From the NCBI GenBank assembly GCA_902799345.1, contig CADBZW010000006.1, positions 46,947 through 110,946 on the forward strand: 64,000 bases of DNA, in the 5' to 3' direction. The position numbers were made by a program, and so were the translations under genes. The notes beneath the pieces are model-generated. The model was not told the origin of the DNA. It did not search any database and saw nothing but the letters and a program-made list of their open reading frames with translations. Below, piece by piece: positions 39,776 to 48,217 of this stretch. The stretch is from an uncultured Bacteroidia bacterium. Its GTDB lineage: Bacteria; Bacteroidota; Bacteroidia; Bacteroidales; F082. Position 1 is the first letter of the stretch. Each line of letters opens with the position of its first letter.

Positions 39776-41008
39776 TTATTTTTCCAACAATTTCACCAAA
39801 TCCGCTTCCAATTCCTCTTCCATGCCCTTGCCGAAACCAACGTGCATCTTCGCTATCTTGCCCTCGCGGTCGAGGAAATACAAGGTCGGATAGCCCGAAA
39901 CGTGATAAGTTTCAGCCAATTCGCGCTCAGAAAAAAGAATGGTGTAGTTGATGCCACGCTTGGCCAAGAAATCGGCCATCTCGTCCTCAATTGGGTCGTC
40001 AATCGGGTCGATGCCGAGCATGACAAAGCCTTTGTCCTTATATTTGTCGTAAAGACTTTGCAACACGGGCATGGCCGCACAGCACGGGGCGCACGACTTG
40101 TAGAAGAAATCGAGCAACACCACCTTGCCTTTCAGGTCGGCGAGGCTTATGGTGTCGCCGGCGAGTGTGGGCAGCGACCAATCCGGGGCAAATGTGCCTT
40201 CAGCCAACGGTTCGGGTTCCTTATACGGCTCGTAATCCTTCAATTTCACCTCGGCGGGAATGGATTCCAAGGTCAGTCTGGATTCGTCAACAATCGTATC
40301 AAAGGCAAGCAGCTTGAACTCATCGTATTGATACATCGTGTCTTGCTGTTCCACAATGTCGAAGGCTATGGAGTATTGTATGGGCAAGTAATCCTCCTTG
40401 TCAATCCAAAGATTGATTTCATAGCGGATGGTCTGCATACCGAAAATGCTGTCGGGTTCTTCGTCTGGCGTGCCGAGGATGTCAACGAGATAACAGGACT
40501 TCCCGTCCAATTTGGTCTCCGACATGGAATAGGTGTATGTGGAATCGGCCAAGCTTGCCTCACTTGGGACCGGATAGCAACTTTTGGTGGTCAAGGGTTG
40601 ATAGAAAGTGCGGTTGTGTCGCCCAGCGATGATGTCGTCGGCCCACAAGTCGCACAATATGATAGTACCTGTAGTGTCCTTATAATAAACATATTCCTCG
40701 CCAGTGTAAAGGAAATGGTAGCGCCAATCGCCGAGCAAGTCTTCATCATAATAATGAAAGGCCTTCCCGAAAATGAGGTCATACGGCAGTTTCTTGAAGT
40801 CGCAGGTGTAGCGATTCAAGGTTGTGTCGGAATGAGACATGTATTTCTTTCGGACTTCCATGACATAATGCCCTTGTTGGATGGACTGGCATTTTTGGTA
40901 GGATTTCCGAAGGACTTCTTGGACGGTAGGCTCAGGCTTACTCGTACAGCCCACAAGCATAGCCACGATGATGGCCAATACCATTGTGAATTTGATTAGG
41001 TGTTTCAT
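39776..41008 (-). CDS. Lipoprotein TlpA/redoxin-like thioredoxin-fold protein
   Basis: 410 residues. Lipoprotein signal ends MLVGC. Residues ~25-265 are a beta-rich domain unrelated to thioredoxin (many Tyr, e.g. RYHFLYTGEEYVYY). About 270-410 is the TlpA-like domain: FAPDWSLPTLAGDTISLADL, VVLLDFFYKSCAPCCAAMP (CxxC active site), IDPIDDPIEDEM and VSGYPTLYFLDREG (cis-Pro). A periplasmic thiol-disulfide reductase is likely. Operon with the XRE regulator downstream. Confidence 0.92.
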   Translation of the reverse strand: MKHLIKFTMVLAIIVAMLVGCTSKPEPTVQEVLRKSYQKCQSIQQGHYVMEVRKKYMSHSDTTLNRYTCDFKKLPYDLIFGKAFHYYDEDLLGDWRYHFLYTGEEYVYYKDTTGTIILCDLWADDIIAGRHNRTFYQPLTTKSCYPVPSEASLADSTYTYSMSETKLDGKSCYLVDILGTPDEEPDSIFGMQTIRYEINLWIDKEDYLPIQYSIAFDIVEQQDTMYQYDEFKLLAFDTIVDESRLTLESIPAEVKLKDYEPYKEPEPLAEGTFAPDWSLPTLAGDTISLADLKGKVVLLDFFYKSCAPCCAAMPVLQSLYDKYKDKGFVMLGIDPIDDPIEDEMADFLAKRGINYTILFSERELAETYHVSGYPTLYFLDREGKIAKMHVGFGKGMEEELEADLVKLLEK

Positions 41009-41037
41009 TTTATGTTTGTTTTTAGAGTTTGATACTG

Positions 41038-41079
41038 CAAAAGTAAAGTAAACTTTTCAATTAGACAAATTAATTTGTC
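41038..41079 (-). promoter_or_regulatory. Promoter and operator-like palindrome of the TlpA-xre operon
   Basis: -7 TACTTTTG (41045-41038) and -33 TTTG (41069-41066), 20-bp spacing. The -33 lies in a perfect 16-bp palindrome, GACAAATTAATTTGTC (41064-41079), similar to 34321-34336. Confidence 0.8.
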
Positions 41080-41133
41080 ATTTTTTTAATTATTCTTTTT
41101 TGGCATGGACTTACGTCGCCTGCCGAGTGGTCT

Positions 41134-41181
41134 GTCGTCCCTACGGGACTACAATGCGCCGCAAAGTCCTGTGGGGACGAC
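41134..41181. repeat. REPIN-like inverted pair
   Basis: GTCGTCCCTACGGGACT (41134-41150) and AGTCCTGTGGGGACGAC (41165-41181) form imperfect 17-bp arms around a 14-bp centre. Confidence 0.75.
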
Positions 41182-41291
41182 GGATAATAGGCAGATGGTG
41201 TCAACCCTTGCCGACAGAAACATCAATTTTCGCAAAAGCCGTCCATCCGCCCGATTTTTTTCCTATTATTGCAACAAAATTTGCGATCATC

Positions 41292-42149
41292 ATGTCAAAC
41301 GAATCCATCATACAAGTTTTTGAAGGCAAAAATATTCGTATTGTTTGGAACGAACAAGAAGAAAAATACTATTTTGCGGTGGCAGATATTGTTCAGGTTC
41401 TGACAGATACCACAAATCCAACCGACTATTTGAAAAAGATGCGGCAACGAGACAAGGAGCTTTCCAAAGGGTGGGGACAAATTGTCACCCCCCTTTTGTT
41501 CCAAACCGCCGGTGGCAAGCAAAAAATCAACTTTGCCGACCTTGAAGGCATTTTCCGCATCATCCAGTCCATCCCCTCAAAGAAAGCCGAACCCGTAAAA
41601 CAATGGCTTGCCGAAGTGGGAGCACAGCGCGTCGACCAAATGATTGACCCCGAGTTGACTTTCCAAATGGCCGTGGCCGACTATCGCCGTCAAGGGTATT
41701 CCGACCAATGGATTAACGAGCGGATGAAATCCATCTTGACGCGCAAAGCCCTCACCGACGAATGGGAGCGTGTTGGCGTCAAGGAAAAACAAGAGTTTGC
41801 CATCCTCACCAACATTCTCACCAAGGCTTGGAGCGGGATGACAACAGGCCAATACAAGGCCTTCAAAGGCTTGACCAAAGAGAACTTGCGTGACAACATG
41901 ACCAGCGTGGAAGTGGCGCTGAACACTTTAGCCGAGGCTTCCACCCGTGAACTTTCGCAACAGCGTAATCCAAAAGGCTTTGAACAAAGCAAACAAACTG
42001 CAAAAGATGGCGGAGGCGTGGCAAAAGCAGCAAGAGACCAATTGGAGAAACAATTAGGCCGCAGCATCATCTCACCCGCTAAGGCCAGCGACTACCTGCA
42101 ACCTGCCGAAGACGTTGATGCCAAAGAACTGACAGATGGTAAAGAATAA
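41292..42149 (+). CDS. BRO-N/DinD-like protein
   Basis: 285 residues from MSNESIIQVFEGKN; the 64-codon upstream extension crosses a REPIN and is rejected. Residues 1-~110 match the BRO N-terminal (antirepressor) domain (IRIVWNEQEEKYYFAVADIV, then the TPLLFQTAGGKQKINFADLE block). The C-terminal ~150 residues resemble DinD: LTKAWSGMTTGQYKAFKGLT, GGGVAKAARDQLEKQLGRSI. DinD inhibits RecA strand exchange in E. coli; a DNA-damage or phage-derived regulatory role is inferred. It ends 18 bp before the transporter. Confidence 0.88.
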   Translation: MSNESIIQVFEGKNIRIVWNEQEEKYYFAVADIVQVLTDTTNPTDYLKKMRQRDKELSKGWGQIVTPLLFQTAGGKQKINFADLEGIFRIIQSIPSKKAEPVKQWLAEVGAQRVDQMIDPELTFQMAVADYRRQGYSDQWINERMKSILTRKALTDEWERVGVKEKQEFAILTNILTKAWSGMTTGQYKAFKGLTKENLRDNMTSVEVALNTLAEASTRELSQQRNPKGFEQSKQTAKDGGGVAKAARDQLEKQLGRSIISPAKASDYLQPAEDVDAKELTDGKE

Positions 42150-42167
42150 TTTGAAAACATTCACAAT

Positions 42168-44130
42168 ATGGAAAACGACCAATTCAAACTGCCCGAGAAC
42201 GCGCAACGCGAACTGAAACCGGGCGAAGAGTACGAGCCGATACTCTCGAAAAACAAGAAGTACCAGGAAGTTACAGTATGGTCGGTGTGCATCGGCCTGC
42301 TGATGACCATCCTGTTTTCGGCTGCCGCTGCCTACCTTGGCCTGAAGGTCGGGCAGGTGTTTGAGGCCGCCATTCCCATCGCCATCATCGCCATCGGACT
42401 GACGGGACTGGCCCGCAAGAACGACGCGCTCTCGCAAAACGTCATCATCCAGTCGATTGGCGGTTGCTCGGGCGGCGTGGTGGCTGGTGCCATCTTCACC
42501 CTGCCTGCGCTCTACATCCTGCAAGGCAAGGGCTATCAAATCGAAATCAACTTCTGGCAGGTGTTCATCGCCTCCTTGCTGGGCGGCATCTTGGGCATCC
42601 TGTTCCTCATCCCCTTCCGCAAGTACTTCGTCAAGGAGCAACACGGCAAGTTCCCCTTCCCCGAAGCCACAGCCACCACACAGGTGTTGGTCAGCGGGCA
42701 GAAGAAGGGCAAGGACTCCTTATTGCTGGTTGTCAGCGGCTTGATTGGCGGTTTGTACGACTTCATCGTGTCGACCTTCGGCTGGTGGTCGGAGACCCTC
42801 TCCACCCGTATGATGGGTTGGGGTGCGGCCTTGGCCGACAAGGCTAAGCTGATGTTCAAGGTGAACACAGGCGCGGCAGTGCTCGGCTTGGGCTACATCA
42901 TCGGCCTGAAATACGCCTTCATCATCTGCTGCGGCTCCATCTTGGTTTGGTTCATCATCATCCCAGGCATGAACCTCATCTGGGGCGACCAAGTCGTCGA
43001 CCTGATGAACGCAGGCATCACCGCCACCATCGGCTCCATGGCACCTGAAGAAATCTTCAAAAACTACGCTCGCCACATCGGCATCGGCGGCATCGCCATG
43101 GCGGGTGTCATCAGCATCATCAAGTCGTGGGGCGTGATTAAGTCGTCGGTGGGCCTCGCCGCCAACGAGTTCAAGGGCAAGAAAGCCTCGGTGGAAGCCG
43201 TCGACCGCACGCAACAAGATATCCCCATGAAGACCATCGTCATCGGCATCGTGGCCGTACTCATCGTCACCTTCTTGTTCTTCTGGTTCGGCGTGGTGCA
43301 CAACGTATGGCATGCTTTAATTGGCATTTTGGTCGTGGCCGTCATCGCCTTCCTGTTTACGACGGTGGCCGCCAATGCCATCGCCATCGTGGGCAGCAAC
43401 CCCGTGAGTGGCATGACGCTGATGACCTTGATTTTGGCCTCGTTGGTGATGGTCGCCGCCGGACTGAGCGGTCCCAGCGGCATGACCGCCACTTTAATTA
43501 TAGGTGGTGTGGTCTGCACGGCCTTGGCAGTGGCTGGTGCCTTCATCACCGACTTGAAAGTAGGTTATTGGATTGGCACGACGCCCAAAAAACAAGAGAT
43601 CTGGAAGTTCGTCGGCGTGGCCGTGGCTGCTCGGCTTCGTGGGCGACGGCGCCTTGGTCGCACCGCAAGCCAACGCCATGAGTGCCGTCATCGAGCCGAT
43701 GATGTCGGGCGGTAGCGCCCCGTGGCTGCTCTACGGCATCGGTGCCGCCATCGCCTTGATCCTCAACTTCTGCAAGGTGCCTGCATTGCCCTTCGCCTTG
43801 GGTATGTTCATCCCCATCGACCTCAACGTGCCGCTGCTCATCGGTGGCGCCATCTCGTGGTTCGTCAGCTCGCGCAGCAAGGACCAGAAACTCAACGATG
43901 CCCGCTACAATCGTGGCACCCTCATCGCCTCGGGCTTCATTGCCGGTGGTGCCTTGATGGGTGTGGTGAGCGCCATCCTGAAGTTCGCCAACGTGGATGC
44001 CGTGGCCCGCACTGCCGACGGCACGCCGTTTGCCGAGCTGCCCGTGGCCGGCCTCATCGCTTTGGTGATGTACATCGCCATCATCGCCTACATGATTTGG
44101 GACTCGAAGCGGGCAAAGGTCGAAGAGTAA
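42168..44130 (+). pseudogene. OPT family oligopeptide transporter, frameshifted
   Basis: The first frame (42168-~43628) encodes ~487 residues of an OPT transporter with many membrane helices (VTVWSVCIGLLMTILFSAAA, GKFPFPEATATTQVL, VGSNPVSGMTLMTLILA). After KFVGVAVAA the reading continues one base later, as LGFVGDGALVAPQANAMSAV through VSSRSKDQKLND to the end at 44130. Compared with the family from memory, a helix of roughly 15 residues is also missing at the junction, so a short deletion plus frameshift is more likely than a simple sequencing slip. OPT proteins import oligopeptides or metal chelates with protons. Followed by a terminator. Confidence 0.88.
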
Positions 44131-44153
44131 TCTTCACCATTCTTTATCAACAT

Positions 44154-44188
44154 AGACCGCCTTGGAATGCCAAGGTGGTCTTTTTTTT
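44154..44188 (+). terminator. Intrinsic terminator after the OPT gene
   Basis: AGACC-g-CCTTGG / CCAAGG-t-GGTCT stem with an AATG loop, then eight T. Confidence 0.9.
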
Positions 44189-44214
44189 ACTTTAATACCT
44201 TATTTTTTTTTAAT

Positions 44215-44420
44215 CTCCCGACGAGGAAACCCATATCTCCCGACGAGGAAACCCATATCTCCTGACGAGGAGACCCATATCTCCCGACAAGGAAACCCAT
44301 ATCTCCTGACAAGGAAACCCATATCTCCTGACGAGGAAACCCATATCTCCCGACGAGGAAACCCATATCTCCCGACGAGGAGACCCATATCTCCCGACGA
44401 GGAGACCCATATCTCCCGAG
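44215..44420. repeat. 22-bp tandem repeat array, nine units plus a partial
   Basis: Unit CTCCCGACGAGGAAACCCAT with a trailing AT; nine full copies (44215-44412) with C/T, G/A variation at four positions, then 8 bp of a tenth. It fills most of the gap between the OPT terminator and the C10 peptidase promoter. No spacers are present, so it is not a CRISPR. Confidence 0.93.
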
Positions 44421-44474
44421 GGGATGACCAAAGGCAAAAAAGAGGGCATGTGCCGAGCGTTAAGTTATTTTTCC

Positions 44475-44482
44475 TATTTTTG
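44475..44482 (+). promoter_or_regulatory. -7 element of the C10 peptidase gene
   Basis: TATTTTTG 38 bp before the ATG at 44520. No clear -33; the 22-bp repeats end 55 bp upstream. Confidence 0.6.
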
Positions 44483-44519
44483 CAGTTTCACTTCTTCTCG
44501 AAAGAAAAACACTCATAAT

Positions 44520-47500
44520 ATGAAAAGACTTACTATGATTTTGGCATTGCTGCTGATGGTGGCCATGCCGATGATGGCCGAGCGCGTAAGCCCTGAAACG
44601 GCTCGCAAGGTGGCCACGACCTTCTTGAACAACAACGGTGCAAAATCGGCCCAGCTGACCGACCTCTCGAAAGCCGCCGGATTTGCGAACCTTTACATCT
44701 TCAACGGTGAAGAAGGCTTTGTGGTGATGGCCGCCGACGATTGCGTGCAGCCTATTTTGGGGTATTCGCTGACTGGGAAATTCGTCGCCGAAAACTTGCC
44801 CACCAACGTCAGCGGCTGGCTGCAAGGCTATAACGATGAGATACAATATGTCATTGACAGCAAGATGAAGGCCACGGCGGAGACTGCCAAGTTGTGGAAA
44901 GAGTTAACTAAGGGAAACAGTAAGGTGGCTAAAGCAGCCGTCGTGGTTACCCCGCTGATTCAGACCAAGTGGAACCAGAACAAATACTACAATAGTCTTT
45001 GCCCAGCAGTAAGTGACGGCCCCGACGGCCATGCATACGTAGGCTGCGTGGCTACTGCCATGGCACAGGTTATGAAGTTTCACGAATACCCTTCGAAAGG
45101 CAATGGCTCACATAGCTATACTTGGCAAGAACAAACCCTAGGAGCTAATTTTGGTACAACCACATACGATTGGGCCAACATGAATGATTACTACGAGTAT
45201 TATTATGACGACAACGGAGCCATTCATCGGCTTTCAGATCCATCTTCTGCTGAAATCCAAGCGATAGCGACACTCATGTACCACTGCGGCGTTTCGGTCA
45301 ACATGAATTACGGAGGAAACAGTACAGGAGGCAGCGCAGCAGCCACAGCCTATGTTGCCAACGCATTGAAAAATTATTTCAATTATAGTTCTACAGCACA
45401 ATACAAGCAGAAATCAGGCTTTACTGACGCCGATTGGATTGCTATGGTAAAAGCAGAATTGGACGCCTATCGTCCATTGGAATACGCCGGCCAAGACCCA
45501 AACGGTTCAAGTGGACACGCTTTTGTTTGCGACGGCTATGATGACCGTGATTATTTCCATTTCAACTGGGGATGGTCGGGTAACTATGATGGCTATTTTT
45601 CCCTCAACAATCTGAACACAGGAGCCAACAACCAATCCGGTCAAGGCAACGGTGTATATACACGAGACCAATCTGCTGTTTTCGGCATCCAACCCAATTA
45701 CAACAACCAATATGCCCCATCTAACCTTGTGGCGACTCTTGTTCAAGCTTCTGGAGTACGCAATGTTAACTTGAGTTGGTCGGCGGCAACAAATGCCAAT
45801 TCATATAAAGTCTACCGCAACAATATGATTATTGGAACTGTTTCATCCACCACTTTGAGTTTTACGGATGCTCACATCCCTTATGGTAGCTTCACATATT
45901 TTATCAGAAGTGTTGATGCCAATGGCAACCTTTCACAAGCCTCCAATTCCGAAGATATCACCTTGGAATTCCCAGCCCCAAGCAACTTGTCTGCCCAATT
46001 CAACGGGAACTCAGTTGCATTAACTTGGGACGGTTCTGCTCAAGCCTCTTCATACAATCTTTATTGCAACGAGGCCTTGATTGCCAATGTAAACACCACT
46101 TCGTATACACATGCTAACCCTGCTTTCGGCGATTTGACTTATTTTGTGAAAGGTGTCGATGATTTGGGAGATGAATCAGAAGCCTCTAACACGGTTACAT
46201 TAACCCATGCATACGGAGGCCCCGTAGTCAACGACCTGACAGCCAGGCTTTCAGGAAACAACATACAAGTTTCATGGACCCCATTGACAGGAGAATCCGC
46301 AACATTGAGATATGCCACAATACAAGGAAGCTATTATATCGGTGGCTACACAGAAACCAGTAACTACTGGGCGGTTAGATTCCCAGCTTCATTATTAGTT
46401 GATTATGCAGGAATGGCACTGGTTTCAATTTCCAACTATATTGCAAAAGCAGGGAATTATTATTTGTATGCTTACCAATGTACGACAAACATTCCGACTG
46501 GAGAAACTATCATCTCAAACTCCGGTCCTTACAACCTTTCAACTGGCAATAAGACCATATCCTTCGACCCTGTCTATTTGGACCCGACCAAAGATTTATG
46601 GGTGGTTTTCAAAACAACCGACATTGATGGTCCAATAACTATGGTTTCAACATCAACTGAAGAAGGGAATTACTATTCTTATAATGGCACATCATGGAAT
46701 CAATGGGAAGGCCGCACTTGGCCCATAGCAGCAGGCATCACCGATGGCACCTATACCTACAACCTCTACCGCAATGGCGAAGCCATCGCCACCGCAATGA
46801 GCGGGACAACCTATACAGACCCAAACCGCAACAATGCAGCCAATTACTACACAGTGACGACCAATTATTTTGGAAGAGAGTCAGCGGCCTCAAATGGTGT
46901 AGGCCTCACCCTCGGCACGGCTTCGCTTAGCAGCTTGGAACTCGGCGAAAACGACCAAATGACCATCACCGAAGGCAGCAAACTCACCGTCAGCGGCACG
47001 CTCAGCGATGTGAACGCCAACAGCCTCATCCTGGAAAATGGCGCACAACTGGTCAATGGTTCCAACGGTGTGCTGGCCACAGTGAAAAAGACGGTCACGG
47101 CCTACACTCAAGAAGGTGGATGGAATCTCATCGCGTCACCCATCGCCGACGGCATTACGCCGAGCAGCGACAACGGATTGCTTACCAACAGTTACGACCT
47201 CTATACCTTCGACCAAAGCCAAGACCTCGAATGGCGCAACTACGAAGCCGAGGCTTTCTCTATCGAGAACAAGACCGGTTACCTATATGCCAACAGCGGC
47301 GACCTAACCACCATTTCCTTTGCCGGTGCCCTTGCCAACACTGCCACGCCAACAACGCTGGCCTATGATGGCAATGCAACATGGGAAGGCTTCAACCTCA
47401 TCGGCAACCCCTATCCCTGCAATGCCTACATCGACAGGAGCTTCTATGTCTTGAACACAGATGGTTCCGACTTCACCTTGGGCAGCAATCCCATCACCCC

Positions 47501-48203
47501 ATGCTCTGCCATCTTGGTGCAAGCACAAAACTCCGATGACAACAGCGTCACCTTCAGCAAGGAAGCCCTCGACAAAAAAGTCAGCATCGTGGCCAAACTG
47601 ACGACGATGGACGCCAAAGGCGAAAGGGTCATCGACCAAGCAAGGGTCTGTTTCGACGAAGCCGACCAACTGAGCAAATTCACGATGGGCCAAGGCACGG
47701 CGCGGATCTACATCCCACAAGGCAACCACAACTATGCCGTGGCCTGCGCCAACGGCGAGAACGAGATGCCGCTCAACTTCAAGGCAGTCAAAAACGGCAC
47801 CTACACGCTCGCTTTTGAAGTCGAGAACCTTGATTTGGACTATCTGCACCTGATTGATAACATGACGGGCGAGGAGGTTGATGTTTTGGCTATGCCAACC
47901 TACACCTTCGAGGCCAAGACATCGGATTACGCTTCGCGGTTCCACTTGGTGTTTGCTGAAAACGAAACGGAAGGCGCTTCGACAGGCTCAGCGGCCTTTG
48001 CCTATATCACCGATGGCGAAATCATTATCAACGTGGCGGACGCATGCAATGCTTCTCTACAGGTGGTGGATATGATGGGACGCGTGGTCTTAGCAGGAGA
48101 CGCGATGAATCGCGTCTCTACAAACGGGATGACGGCTGGCGTGTATGTCCTGCGCCTCATCAATGGCGAACAGGTGAAGACGCAGAAAATGATTATCGAA
48201 TAA
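44520..48203 (+). CDS. Secreted C10-family (streptopain-like) cysteine peptidase with T9SS sorting domain
   Basis: 1227 residues from MKRLTMILALLLMVAMPMMA (signal peptide). Propeptide (~20-140; SPETARKVATTFLNNNGAKS is the typical Spi-like start), then the C10 catalytic domain with Cys176 (YVGCVATAMAQVMKFHEYP) and His333 (SGHAFVCDGYDD), followed by FHFNWGWSGNYDGYF. Two or three fibronectin III-like domains (~400-570), a beta-sandwich domain, and a ~400-residue module plus T9SS domain shared with the next gene. A CTTCGACAGGCTCAG repeat is translated near the end (ASTGS). Its TAA overlaps a possible ATG of the next gene. Confidence 0.93.
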   Translation: MKRLTMILALLLMVAMPMMAERVSPETARKVATTFLNNNGAKSAQLTDLSKAAGFANLYIFNGEEGFVVMAADDCVQPILGYSLTGKFVAENLPTNVSGWLQGYNDEIQYVIDSKMKATAETAKLWKELTKGNSKVAKAAVVVTPLIQTKWNQNKYYNSLCPAVSDGPDGHAYVGCVATAMAQVMKFHEYPSKGNGSHSYTWQEQTLGANFGTTTYDWANMNDYYEYYYDDNGAIHRLSDPSSAEIQAIATLMYHCGVSVNMNYGGNSTGGSAAATAYVANALKNYFNYSSTAQYKQKSGFTDADWIAMVKAELDAYRPLEYAGQDPNGSSGHAFVCDGYDDRDYFHFNWGWSGNYDGYFSLNNLNTGANNQSGQGNGVYTRDQSAVFGIQPNYNNQYAPSNLVATLVQASGVRNVNLSWSAATNANSYKVYRNNMIIGTVSSTTLSFTDAHIPYGSFTYFIRSVDANGNLSQASNSEDITLEFPAPSNLSAQFNGNSVALTWDGSAQASSYNLYCNEALIANVNTTSYTHANPAFGDLTYFVKGVDDLGDESEASNTVTLTHAYGGPVVNDLTARLSGNNIQVSWTPLTGESATLRYATIQGSYYIGGYTETSNYWAVRFPASLLVDYAGMALVSISNYIAKAGNYYLYAYQCTTNIPTGETIISNSGPYNLSTGNKTISFDPVYLDPTKDLWVVFKTTDIDGPITMVSTSTEEGNYYSYNGTSWNQWEGRTWPIAAGITDGTYTYNLYRNGEAIATAMSGTTYTDPNRNNAANYYTVTTNYFGRESAASNGVGLTLGTASLSSLELGENDQMTITEGSKLTVSGTLSDVNANSLILENGAQLVNGSNGVLATVKKTVTAYTQEGGWNLIASPIADGITPSSDNGLLTNSYDLYTFDQSQDLEWRNYEAEAFSIENKTGYLYANSGDLTTISFAGALANTATPTTLAYDGNATWEGFNLIGNPYPCNAYIDRSFYVLNTDGSDFTLGSNPITPCSAILVQAQNSDDNSVTFSKEALDKKVSIVAKLTTMDAKGERVIDQARVCFDEADQLSKFTMGQGTARIYIPQGNHNYAVACANGENEMPLNFKAVKNGTYTLAFEVENLDLDYLHLIDNMTGEEVDVLAMPTYTFEAKTSDYASRFHLVFAENETEGASTGSAAFAYITDGEIIINVADACNASLQVVDMMGRVVLAGDAMNRVSTNGMTAGVYVLRLINGEQVKTQKMIIE
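47977..47991 (+). repeat. Dispersed repeat core CTTCGACAGGCTCAG, copy 3 (intragenic)
   Basis: Translated in the C10 peptidase C-terminal region as part of EGASTGSAA; absent from the aligned position in the S8 neighbour. Confidence 0.75.
48056..48190 (+). repeat. Near-identical T9SS-domain segment, copy 1
   Basis: Encodes SLQVVDMMGRVVLAGDAMNR and onward. The first ~95 bp differ from 51814-51948 at one position only, far closer than the rest of the two genes. Contains the palindrome GAGACGCGAT-GA-ATCGCGTCTC at 48097-48118, translated G-D-A-M-N-R-V-S. Confidence 0.9.
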
Positions 48204-48217
48204 TGCATTTATTGAAA

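Noticed and set aside
41100-41291. Upstream extension of the BRO-N protein
   Set aside because: Encoded by a REPIN-like inverted repeat; the conserved domain starts at 41292.
43573-44130. Separate small membrane-protein gene
   Set aside because: Its sequence continues the OPT family from the previous frame, so it is the C-terminal part of a frameshifted gene.
44215-44420. Tandem repeats as a CRISPR array
   Set aside because: Units are contiguous with no spacers, 22 bp long, and no cas genes are present.
48203-48217. ATG overlapping the C10 stop as the certain start of the second S8 gene
   Set aside because: TAATG reinitiation is possible, but the signal peptide fits better from the ATG at 48218; left as an alternative.
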